From: an uncultured Eubacteriales bacterium
GTDB lineage: Bacteria; Bacillota; Clostridia; Oscillospirales; CAG-382
Reading direction: 5' to 3'
NCBI GenBank assembly: GCA_900554405.1
Contig: USHI01000060.1
Coordinates: 1 to 7,216 of the forward strand
Length of the DNA: 7,216 nucleotides
The translations under genes were made by a program, and so were the position numbers. Below the pieces are notes generated by a model. The model had not been told where the DNA came from, did no database searches, and saw only the letters and a program-made list of their open reading frames with translations. Shown here piece by piece: positions 1 through 6,331 of this stretch (the stretch's first letter is position 1; the number at the start of each line of letters is the position of its first letter).

Positions 1-6
1 AGGAGG
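1..6 (+). promoter_or_regulatory. Shine-Dalgarno site for the ART-like gene
   Basis: Perfect AGGAGG at the very start of the window. It lies 3 bases before the ATG at 10 and 6 bases before the ATG at 13. The second spacing is close to the usual range, so the start at 13 is preferred. No promoter can be seen because the window begins here. Confidence 0.8.
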
Positions 7-12
7 AAAATG

Positions 13-951
13 ATGCGAAAGCAAACCGACTTAGCCAAGGTCAAGCAAACAGCCCTTGCTCTGCTCTCCACAGAGATCAATGAAACTTCATACTCACCGA
101 TGATCGTCAAGCACCCCTTCACCGACACCGGAGTAAGTGCCATTCCCGATGGCAAAGGTGGCGTGGAGATGATCGATCTCACAGAAGATGATGCACAGCT
201 CAAGTGGCGACAGTCTATGGCTCGGCAGATCGATAAGGCAGATAATGCCTACGCAATATATATGATGGTCACCAAGCCCTACGCGCTGACCTTTCTGAAA
301 TTCGCAATGCCCCATCTCTCAAGAGAAGATATGTCTCAAATCCTCGCCAGCGCATGGACGAGGTCAGAAGCACCGCACCAGGACGTAAACGTTACCGTCA
401 ACCAGCTCCTACGGATGTTCAAGCATGCCGATCCCACTTGCCTCATGGAGCAAGACGAATATATCCAGTTCAAGACTTTGGACGATACGGTGACCGTCTA
501 CCGAGGGGTAACCCCTAACAATGCCAAAAGTGTGAAGGCATTGTCCTGGTCGTTGAATCAGGAAACAGCCGAATGGTTTGCTCACCGCTTCGGTGAGAAC
601 GGAACGGTCTACGAAGCACAGATCGATAAAAAGCATATATACGCATATTTCAGCGGAAGGAACGAATCCGAGGTGATCGTTGATCCTTCCTACTCCAGCC
701 AAACAGATTCATCAATAAAGTTCAACAGTATGCTTTCCGTCATGGAATCCGTCAGCCCGGTCCCATCAAGAGTGAAATCTGCCGTTTCACGACTATACGG
801 TCGTTTAACATCAAATACCACGGTTAAAACCGTCTCTTCTGTCACAATATCGGAAAGCGATATAATGTGGAATTTCAATTCACCGGAATCGGTATTCTTG
901 TCGTTGATATTGAAAAACGATGGCTCGAACCCTTTGGTGCAGGAATTATAG
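13..951 (+). CDS. ADP-ribosyltransferase-fold protein of mobile-element type, with a foreign C-terminal tail
   Basis: Two adjacent ATGs occur at 10 and 13; 13 is preferred because of its spacing from AGGAGG. Residues below count from the ATG at 10. No signal peptide or membrane segment is visible. Residues 1-150 include a helical region (about 85-145) that I recognise from hypothetical proteins of Firmicutes conjugative elements and prophages. Residues 158-226 look like an R-S-E ADP-ribosyltransferase fold: VYRGV with Arg165, an S-W-S motif at 179-181, ETAEWFA at 185-191, and an E-S-E motif at 219-221 followed by VIVDP. Such enzymes transfer ADP-ribose from NAD to a target; no target or antitoxin is visible here. 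The family normally ends shortly after the ExE strand. Here, residues 228-313 are encoded entirely antisense to the cohesin gene and look like read-through across a recombination junction, so about 227 residues are genuine. The fold call comes from motifs only; enzymatic activity is unproven. Confidence 0.72.
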   Translation: MRKQTDLAKVKQTALALLSTEINETSYSPMIVKHPFTDTGVSAIPDGKGGVEMIDLTEDDAQLKWRQSMARQIDKADNAYAIYMMVTKPYALTFLKFAMPHLSREDMSQILASAWTRSEAPHQDVNVTVNQLLRMFKHADPTCLMEQDEYIQFKTLDDTVTVYRGVTPNNAKSVKALSWSLNQETAEWFAHRFGENGTVYEAQIDKKHIYAYFSGRNESEVIVDPSYSSQTDSSIKFNSMLSVMESVSPVPSRVKSAVSRLYGRLTSNTTVKTVSSVTISESDIMWNFNSPESVFLSLILKNDGSNPLVQEL

Positions 952-1991
952 GTGGCAAACTCAGGATCAAAGCTTATCACAAAATCCCCGGCACCCAAGT
1001 GGGAATTTGCTTCCAGACAGACCGCAAGCGTGATTTGCATATCATCATACGAAAACGACCCATCCAATCGCATTGCCGGAGAATCGCCCGCATATGTTTC
1101 GTCAAATGTGATGTTTACTTTTGTAGTGTACCCGCTACAAAAGTATGCATCCAGATTTTTGTCCAAAAGCTCTTTCGCCGTAAATACTATATCAGAGCTT
1201 TCCGCTGCATTCTTCACCGTGCGGAATGTCACGGATACAAAATCGGTTTTGATGCCATACTCCGTGCCGACAAACGATATATATATCTCTCCGGAAAGGT
1301 CCTTGTTGATATCCACGATTTTTCCGTCCAGAAAAGCTCCGTTTGTTACTTCGACAACTTCAAGCAAGTCCGGATCATAGCTGATAACCGCCGTGCCGGA
1401 AGCAATCTCAGATGTGCTCAAACGGTATCCGAGCGTAAACTCCTGCTTGATCGACGTTGATATCGAGCGGCTTCCGTAAACATAGCAATCCTTGCTTACT
1501 GTTGCTTTCGAAATCTTAAAACCGCAGCGCGAACCGGAAACAGCCATTTCATTCAAAGAACTGTCATAGGCTTCGCCGACAACGATATCAAAATACGAGC
1601 CTCCGACTTCGGCATTTTCGAGCACCTGATACCGGAAATAAAACAATCTTGTTTTTGTCGCCGCTCCCTGTCCATCGAAAATATAAGAAAATCGAATGTT
1701 ATCGGTATTCGTTACATTGTCGTACAGGGTACAGCCAATGCTGTTATATACGCCGATCACCTTTACCTTGGCAGGGTCAAAGTATACCGATACATCAAGG
1801 GAAGCCAAGCCCTCTGCGGAATCGATATCGACATAGCAATATGCTGAATTGCCCTGCACAATGGCAGCGCCCGTGGCTGCGGTGACACGGTTTGTGTCGT
1901 CTGCAGCCACAGGAACGCATATAATAGACAGGATCAGCGAGACAGCGCAAACAAGACTTATAAAAGACTTGCATTTTTTGTATAAGTTCAT
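690..1991 (-). CDS. Secreted protein with three cohesin-like domains (scaffoldin-like)
   Basis: A 433-residue protein. Residues 1-30 form a Sec signal peptide: Lys5, Lys6 and Lys8, then a hydrophobic stretch, with likely cleavage after Ala29 or Ala30. The rest reads as three cohesin-like domains of about 130 residues each (about 36-162, 163-297, 298-433). Each carries the [YF]-D-P strand typical of cohesins (F71-D72-P73, Y205-D206-P207, F341-D342-P343) and alternating beta-strand patterns. Cohesins bind dockerins outside the cell. The gene starts 17 bases after the dockerin-bearing subtilase and is probably co-transcribed with it, so that protease is the obvious candidate ligand. No dockerin, LPXTG motif, S-layer repeat or membrane anchor follows the third domain. 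The TAG stop falls at the junction with the plus-strand ART-like gene, so a C-terminal anchor may have been lost. Carbohydrate-binding modules with similar beta folds are the main alternative for individual repeats. Confidence 0.85.
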   Translation of the reverse strand: MNLYKKCKSFISLVCAVSLILSIICVPVAADDTNRVTAATGAAIVQGNSAYCYVDIDSAEGLASLDVSVYFDPAKVKVIGVYNSIGCTLYDNVTNTDNIRFSYIFDGQGAATKTRLFYFRYQVLENAEVGGSYFDIVVGEAYDSSLNEMAVSGSRCGFKISKATVSKDCYVYGSRSISTSIKQEFTLGYRLSTSEIASGTAVISYDPDLLEVVEVTNGAFLDGKIVDINKDLSGEIYISFVGTEYGIKTDFVSVTFRTVKNAAESSDIVFTAKELLDKNLDAYFCSGYTTKVNITFDETYAGDSPAMRLDGSFSYDDMQITLAVCLEANSHLGAGDFVISFDPEFATYNSCTKGFEPSFFNINDKNTDSGELKFHIISLSDIVTEETVLTVVFDVKRPYSRETADFTLDGTGLTDSMTESILLNFIDESVWLE

Positions 1992-2002
1992 TTGCCGCCG
2001 CC

Positions 2003-2008
2003 CCTCCT
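2003..2008 (-). promoter_or_regulatory. Shine-Dalgarno site for the cohesin gene
   Basis: AGGAGG on the minus strand, directly after the TAA stop of the subtilase gene (2009-2011) and 11 bases before the cohesin ATG (1989-1991). The spacer is a little long and GC-rich. There is no room for a separate promoter in the 17-base gap, which supports translation from a shared transcript. Confidence 0.75.
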
Positions 2009-5000
2009 TTACATTTCGAGTGTTGTTATTTTGCCGTTTACATACTGAAGTATCCGTAAAGCCTCGGCAGAGGAGAGCTGCCCGTCACCGTTGAGGTCCG
2101 CACGCTTGAACTCGTCATCCGAAAGAATCAGATCGCCGTTCAGACATTGCATCAGCATCAGGGCATCCTTGGTGGTGATCTGGCCGTTTCCGTCCACATC
2201 ACCTATGCGCGATATGGCGGAGGCATCCTTTATCACCACGGTATAAGGCGTTTCCGCCGAGCCTTTATAAACGGTGTTTACGCCGTCGGTGGCTTTGATA
2301 TAGTATTCTATGCCGTCCAGTGTCAGTTCGCTGCCGAAGATGGTCGCATTGTATTTGTCGTTCACCTTGGACATGATCAGCGATTTCCATGCCTCGCTTC
2401 CGGTCGTTCTGTAATAAAGCGTTACGGAGGCTATCGCCACATTGTCGCTTGCGGTGCAGGAAATGACAAGGTTATTGTCCTTGTATCCCTGGTTGACAGG
2501 GGTATGATACAATGTCGGTGCCATGGTGTCCTTCGCCGTCGCCTGCACCCTGCCGGCGGGGTTGGATTCCGTAAAATCGGTAAGCACCACGGTATAGGTA
2601 TACCAATAGGTCTTCCCGGGTTCGGCATTTTCGTCAAGGAAGGTCAGCTCGTCGGGAAGCAGGATCGCCGGATTCAGCTTGACATAGTTGCCGTCCTTTT
2701 TCTCGCTGCGGTATATGTTGTAGCCGAGCAGGGTATCGTAATCATCCTGGGCAAGTGTCAGTTCGATGCCGAGGTCGGTTGCGTTTGCAAAAAGATTCAT
2801 GGACATCGCGGCAGTGGTGTCGATGGTAAATTCATGAAGGTTGTATTCGCCGAATACCGTCTTTGTCGGGTCCTCTGCGGCGCAGGCGTTGTTTACCTTC
2901 AGGAAGTTCTGCCCGTTTTCAATCTGTGCCTTAAGGGTATAAGTGCCCTCCCATACGGTGTCGCTCACATATTCACCGTCGATACGGTAATCGCCGTAGG
3001 GCTCTGCGGTGCCGAAGGTAAGGAAGGTGTTTTTCGTGGTATCCATCGGGCGGTTGAAGGTAACGCGTACCTTTATCTCCTCCCTGCCGACGGTCGTAAC
3101 CGGGCTGCCGTCTGCATCAAAAAGCTCCATGCTTACCACATAGGGCCACAGCTTGGTGATATCGCTGCAGGATCCGTATACATCCACAATCGGGTTGCCG
3201 TTGGAATCAATATAATTGCTAATTACCTGACTTGCGTATTTTTGGTATCCCGCTGAAAATGTGTTATCGGCAGCAGTTGAAGTAAATTTGAATTTCAAGA
3301 GTGTCTTGGGATCATCATCGTTGGCGGATACAAATATATTATTTGTTACATTACCGGAGAAGGACATGTACCGATTGGATGCACTACTGTACACAATGTT
3401 ATTTGTAAATGTATCATTAACAACCAGGGATGAATATTCAATACCCACCGCGATCATGTTTGAACTCCATGCTTTGCAGTTTTCTAGCTGGAAGTACTCC
3501 ACGTTTATGTCAATGTAAGAATTCTCAAACAATGCAAAATGATTATACACTGGATAAACAGCGTGAGAATGCCCGGAACTATATTCCCATAAAACGTCAC
3601 CGTCACTTTTGGAGAATCTAATGTATGAATTATTTATCGCAAAACTACCCTCCGTTACGAGATTGATTGCATCAACATAATTCATCAAGAGCGATTCATC
3701 ACAATGATTTTTAATCAAACATACAAAACCCGAATTGCGTTCTGAAGGGTGAATCTTGACCATATTATCCTTTGTGCCCTCAAAACTCAGCGTTCCGTAT
3801 ACAGTGATTGCAGGCGAACTGTAATACTCCCGGTCGTCGTAGAACTGGATCTCACAGCCCTCCTCAAAGGTCACTGTAACCCCGGCGGGGATCGTCACAT
3901 CGTCGCCGACAATATAAAGACGGTCGTTTGTAAACACGGTATCTTCGCCGATAACACTCGGCAGGTGGTAGCCGCTGCTCACATTAAAGCGCGCCTTGCC
4001 GGAGCCGGAGTACTGCTTCGTATCCTTTTCATCCATACCGTTGATGTAGGTGTAGAAGATATTGAAGTCTGTCAGATAATCGTTCGGGCAATCGGCGGAA
4101 ACGATTATTTCAAAATAACTGTCGCCGGATTCACGGACGGAATATGTCCCGATATCCGAAAGCAGCAAGGCTGTGTTGGCGAAGGTGAAATACGGATCGG
4201 CAAAGCCTTCACCTCGCTCGGCATTTATGGTAACATTCACATTGCCTGCAACGCCGCCGCGGTTGTGGAGCGAGAAATAAAGCCGTACCGTTTCGCCGGC
4301 ATCTATAACTCCGTTGCCGTTGTTGGCGGGGCTGATGGATGTGCTGTCGTCGATATAATAATCGTACAAATTCACATCCGGCTTCGGAAGTCTTGTAAGC
4401 GCTTCGTACGCATTGGCAACAGAGTGCTTGGTGTCGAAGCTTTCGGTAACCCGGTTATAGGGGTTGCGCGTGCCGGTATTAACGATCTGCGATTGGATAT
4501 ATTTGGTGGAATATACCTCGCGGTCGGAATAATAGGACCGAAGCAGCGCGGCAATACCGGAGACAACGGGCGCCGCCATGGAGGTACCGTTCAGCATGGC
4601 GTATCTGTTGCCCGGCCAGCAGGAGGGGATCGCTTCGCCGGCTGCATAAACCTCGTATTCTGTTGAACCATACGGGTAATGGTCGTAATTGGAAAATGAG
4701 GATACCCTGCTTCCGTCGTGGTTCGTGCTCATAACGCCGATAACATACGGCAGCGCTGCGGGGTAAGCCACTTCGACATTTTGACAAATCGGGCAGGAAA
4801 GATTGTTGCAGGCGCTGTCGTTGCCGGCAGCGGCGACAAGAATACATGAGTTATATGCATTCTCAAGAGCATCCTTCGCTGCCATGGATATTACAGAGCC
4901 GCCGAAGGACATATTGATAACGGATGCTCCGTTCATATACGCATAGCGGATTGCTTCCGCAATATCCGAATTGTTGAAGTATCCGGAGGAATTGCCCGCC

Positions 5001-5434
5001 TTCAGAACCATGACCTTGCAGTTATAGGCAACGCCCACACTGCCGATATCGTTATTTTCGGCGGCAATTATTCCTGCGACATGGGTACCGTGGCCGTTGT
5101 CGTCCTTCGGGTCGTTGTTATCGCCGACAAAATTCCAGCCGTATACATCGTCGATATAACCGTTGCCGTCGTCGTCTATTCCATTGCCGGGAATTTCGGC
5201 GGCATTTATCCATATATTGTTGCGGAGATCAAGATGACTGTAATCTACGCCGGTATCGATAACCGCAACGACCGCATCGCTGCTGCCGCCGGGGTTTCTG
5301 CCGTTGTCTGCAGCATATTGCCAGCTGTCATATATCTTGTGATCATCGAGATATTGTTGCTTGGCATAATCGGGATTGGACGAAACATCTATGGCTTCGA
5401 CCGTTCCTGCGGACATTATATAATCGTAATCCAC
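2009..5434 (-). CDS. Subtilisin-family (S8) peptidase with C-terminal type I dockerin; main part of a gene split by an in-frame stop
   Basis: The frame continues in phase from the fragment at 5477-5917: 14 sense codons lie between that TAA and the GTG at 5434. The GTG is therefore internal and has no ribosome binding site. Residues count from the GTG; add 161 for the full gene (1302 codons). Residues 1-35 finish the prodomain. The S8 domain (about 40-350) has Asp60 in VIDTGVD, His115 in NGHGTHVAG, oxyanion Asn205 in AAGND and Ser285 in GTSMAAP, so the catalytic set is intact. There is an acidic loop near 85-97 and a cysteine cluster (209, 214, 217). After this come a CARDB-like domain (about 352-485), a beta-helix-like region (about 495-745), an Ig-like domain (about 765-872), an FN3-like domain (about 875-970), another beta-sandwich (about 971-1070) and a dockerin (1078-1141). 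The role is probably extracellular proteolysis, with the dockerin docking to the cohesin protein encoded next. The middle-domain names are the least certain part. Confidence 0.9.
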   Translation of the reverse strand: MDYDYIMSAGTVEAIDVSSNPDYAKQQYLDDHKIYDSWQYAADNGRNPGGSSDAVVAVIDTGVDYSHLDLRNNIWINAAEIPGNGIDDDGNGYIDDVYGWNFVGDNNDPKDDNGHGTHVAGIIAAENNDIGSVGVAYNCKVMVLKAGNSSGYFNNSDIAEAIRYAYMNGASVINMSFGGSVISMAAKDALENAYNSCILVAAAGNDSACNNLSCPICQNVEVAYPAALPYVIGVMSTNHDGSRVSSFSNYDHYPYGSTEYEVYAAGEAIPSCWPGNRYAMLNGTSMAAPVVSGIAALLRSYYSDREVYSTKYIQSQIVNTGTRNPYNRVTESFDTKHSVANAYEALTRLPKPDVNLYDYYIDDSTSISPANNGNGVIDAGETVRLYFSLHNRGGVAGNVNVTINAERGEGFADPYFTFANTALLLSDIGTYSVRESGDSYFEIIVSADCPNDYLTDFNIFYTYINGMDEKDTKQYSGSGKARFNVSSGYHLPSVIGEDTVFTNDRLYIVGDDVTIPAGVTVTFEEGCEIQFYDDREYYSSPAITVYGTLSFEGTKDNMVKIHPSERNSGFVCLIKNHCDESLLMNYVDAINLVTEGSFAINNSYIRFSKSDGDVLWEYSSGHSHAVYPVYNHFALFENSYIDINVEYFQLENCKAWSSNMIAVGIEYSSLVVNDTFTNNIVYSSASNRYMSFSGNVTNNIFVSANDDDPKTLLKFKFTSTAADNTFSAGYQKYASQVISNYIDSNGNPIVDVYGSCSDITKLWPYVVSMELFDADGSPVTTVGREEIKVRVTFNRPMDTTKNTFLTFGTAEPYGDYRIDGEYVSDTVWEGTYTLKAQIENGQNFLKVNNACAAEDPTKTVFGEYNLHEFTIDTTAAMSMNLFANATDLGIELTLAQDDYDTLLGYNIYRSEKKDGNYVKLNPAILLPDELTFLDENAEPGKTYWYTYTVVLTDFTESNPAGRVQATAKDTMAPTLYHTPVNQGYKDNNLVISCTASDNVAIASVTLYYRTTGSEAWKSLIMSKVNDKYNATIFGSELTLDGIEYYIKATDGVNTVYKGSAETPYTVVIKDASAISRIGDVDGNGQITTKDALMLMQCLNGDLILSDDEFKRADLNGDGQLSSAEALRILQYVNGKITTLEM
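2012..2203 (-). other. Type I dockerin domain at the C-terminus of the subtilase
   Basis: Two calcium-binding F-hand loops are readable: DVDGNGQITTKD and DLNGDGQLSSAE. Each is followed by a short helix (ALMLMQCLNG and ALRILQYVNG). Acidic or polar residues fill loop positions 1, 3, 5, 9 and 12 in both. Loop positions 10 and 11, which often decide cohesin recognition, are T-K in the first loop and S-A in the second, so the two halves are not equivalent. Confidence 0.92.
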
Positions 5435-5476
5435 GGCTGCGAAGGCACCGAGCTCTGTAAGATAGGCAACGGCTTC

Positions 5477-5479
5477 TTA
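5477..5479 (-). other. In-frame TAA stop inside the subtilase prodomain
   Basis: Read on the minus strand, the frame of the upstream fragment ends D-A-D-K-T-TAA and continues with no frame change as E-A-V-A-Y-L-T-E-L-G, then 1141 further open codons. The text on both sides reads as one prodomain. A single substitution from AAA, CAA, GAA, TCA, TTA, TAC or TAT would make this stop. Confidence 0.93.
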
Positions 5480-5917
5480 GGTTTTATCGGCATCGGAAAG
5501 CCGTATGCTGTACCAATCGGAGCCTTTATAAAGCGGCTCTGCGGAAACATATTCCAAATCTCCCAAATCCGCTTCGTTAAAAGCGCCGGCAGTCTTTACC
5601 AAAACAATGCCTTCATTGTATTTGCCGCCCGGTGTAACCGTAGGTTCACCGGATACATCAGGTGATGCGGCACCGGTATCGTGAAGGTCCTTGTTTCCGA
5701 TTTCGTCATATAAAGTACCTTCATTCAGTACAAGGTCGGAAAGTCTTGTAAAGCCCTTTCTGGTTACGGTGTCTTTTCCGGAACTCACGGTTCCGAACAC
5801 GTGGCCTGCGGTTGCGCCGCTGACCTCTTTTGCGGCATCGCCGATGCCGCAAGCCACAAAGCTCAGCAGCATCGCAAACACAAGCATTATGGCCGACAAT
5901 TTCTTGATTGTTTTCAT
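5477..5917 (-). CDS. N-terminal fragment of the subtilase: signal peptide and prodomain
   Basis: A 146-residue fragment that starts at an ATG with a well-placed AGGAGG 8 bases upstream. The N-terminus has Lys2, Lys5 and Lys6, a hydrophobic stretch (7-22) and Cys23 in S-F-V-A-C-G. This reads as a lipoprotein signal with an imperfect lipobox (Phe at -3). Residues about 25-95 are a linker rich in Gly, Ser and Thr. Residues about 99-146 (K-Y-N-E-G-I-V-L-V-K onward) match the beta-alpha-beta pattern of S8 prodomains, which act as folding chaperones and temporary inhibitors. The prodomain is cut by TAA, and its remainder lies in the same frame downstream. If the stop is real and not suppressed, only this secreted fragment is made and the protease is lost. 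It is not an independent gene. Confidence 0.88.
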   Translation of the reverse strand: MKTIKKLSAIMLVFAMLLSFVACGIGDAAKEVSGATAGHVFGTVSSGKDTVTRKGFTRLSDLVLNEGTLYDEIGNKDLHDTGAASPDVSGEPTVTPGGKYNEGIVLVKTAGAFNEADLGDLEYVSAEPLYKGSDWYSIRLSDADKT

Positions 5918-5925
5918 GGGTTCAA

Positions 5926-5931
5926 CCTCCT
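5926..5931 (-). promoter_or_regulatory. Shine-Dalgarno site for the subtilase gene
   Basis: AGGAGG on the minus strand, 8 bases before the ATG at 5915-5917. This fixes the start of the split subtilase gene at its signal peptide. Confidence 0.88.
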
Positions 5932-6008
5932 GTTATTTTTTCCGTTTTACACGGCATTTTCCTTTGTGAAAATCATACTTCCCGGAACGACTCGGCTGCC
6001 CGCAGGTA

Positions 6009-6030
6009 CAACATAAACCTCATTATGTTG
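6009..6030. repeat. 22-bp palindrome in the operon leader: possible operator or RNA hairpin
   Basis: CAACATAA at 6009-6016 and its exact complement TTATGTTG at 6023-6030 flank a 6-base loop. It lies roughly 40-60 bases downstream of the predicted transcription start, where a repressor dimer or an RNA hairpin could act. The 6023-6030 arm is also the outer end of a longer inverted repeat shared with 6321-6333. Confidence 0.6.
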
Positions 6031-6076
6031 CTTTTAATTCGGTGCCAAAGCCGAAATAATTTTTAATTCTGTCTTT

Positions 6077-6106
6077 ATGATACCGCTTGAGAAAGAAAAA
6101 AGTCAA
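6077..6106 (-). promoter_or_regulatory. Sigma-A-type promoter of the subtilase-cohesin operon
   Basis: On the minus strand, TTGACT (6101-6106) and TATCAT (6077-6082) are separated by 18 bases. Each differs from consensus at one position. It points to the subtilase start about 160 bases downstream. There is no other comparable promoter between it and the ATG. Confidence 0.72.
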
Positions 6107-6144
6107 GTATTTCGCCAGAAAAAGCAACACAATACGCGAAAAAC

Positions 6145-6222
6145 GGCGCAAAAACAAAGCCTTGGTTAAATATGTTTTGCAAAAAACTCCCAAGGCTTGC
6201 CTGCGCGCGCCCTTTTTGCGCC
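6145..6222. repeat. Nested inverted repeat, possibly a minus-strand terminator or a genome repeat
   Basis: Outer arms GGCGCAAAAA (6145-6154) and TTTTTGCGCC (6213-6222) are perfectly complementary, as are inner arms AAGCCTTGG (6157-6165) and CCAAGGCTT (6190-6198). A central GTTTT-GCAA-AAAAC hairpin fits inside the inner arms. On the minus strand the inner stem is followed by TGTTTTTG, so it could act as a terminator upstream of the operon promoter. The asymmetric GC-rich filler at 6199-6212 makes it look more like an intergenic repeat than a plain terminator. Confidence 0.6.
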
Positions 6223-6319
6223 CGTTATGGGGCTGCAACGGATACAAAACGCGTTTATTGTACATCCATGGCTTCGAAATACTTCCGGATTGCATACTTT
6301 CTCAGCGCTTCCGCAAAAC
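6223..6319. other. Non-coding stretch with no recognisable feature
   Basis: Between the nested inverted repeat and the right arm of the 13-bp repeat I see no credible start with a ribosome binding site, no RNA gene and no promoter of note. A 21-codon frame from an ATG near 6268 lacks a ribosome binding site and is not supported. Confidence 0.5.
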
Positions 6320-6331
6320 CAAAAGCAACAT

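Larger units (their letters stand above)
5918..6070 (-). promoter_or_regulatory. Long 5' leader of the protease operon, with two small hairpins
   Basis: About 150 bases lie between the expected transcription start near 6070 and the ATG. Two inverted repeats occur in order of transcription: TTCGG/CCGAA at 6038-6042 and 6051-6055, and an 8-bp perfect stem at 6009-6030. There is no U-tract after either, so neither looks like an attenuator. I do not recognise a known riboswitch class. Confidence 0.5.

Noticed and set aside
691..951. C-terminal 86 codons of the plus-strand ART-like frame as a genuine domain
   Set aside because: They lie entirely antisense to the third cohesin domain, which has clear protein features on the other strand; the reading is best explained by read-through past a junction.
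2147..3256. Long open frame on the plus strand (369 codons)
   Set aside because: Wholly antisense to the subtilase gene, no ribosome binding site, and no recognisable domain in the translation.
3749..4666. Plus-strand open frame of 305 codons
   Set aside because: Antisense to the S8 catalytic and CARDB-like regions; the sequence has no family features and no start signal.
5432..5434. GTG as a true start for the long subtilase frame
   Set aside because: No Shine-Dalgarno sequence upstream, no signal peptide, and it lies inside the prodomain that continues in phase from the upstream fragment.
5477..5479. TAA reassigned to an amino acid by an alternative genetic code
   Set aside because: TAA also ends the same gene at 2009-2011, followed directly by the next ribosome binding site, so it works as a normal stop here.
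5081..5665. Plus-strand open frame of 194 codons with a hydrophobic look
   Set aside because: Antisense shadow of the S8 domain and prodomain; its Ile and Val richness comes from complementary Asp and Asn codons.
5918..6070. Riboswitch in the operon leader
   Set aside because: I compared it by eye with the cyclic di-GMP, SAM and cobalamin cores and found only weak partial similarity; no terminator or sequestering hairpin overlaps the ribosome binding site.
6023..6295. Minus-strand 90-codon frame across the repeat region
   Set aside because: It spans the nested inverted repeat and the promoter, is rich in Lys, Arg and Phe from A/T tracts, and lacks a ribosome binding site.
6197..6331. TTG at 6197 as the start of the kinase gene
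   Set aside because: The codons up to about 6331 do not resemble a kinase, the TTG falls inside the inner repeat arm, and no ribosome binding site precedes it.
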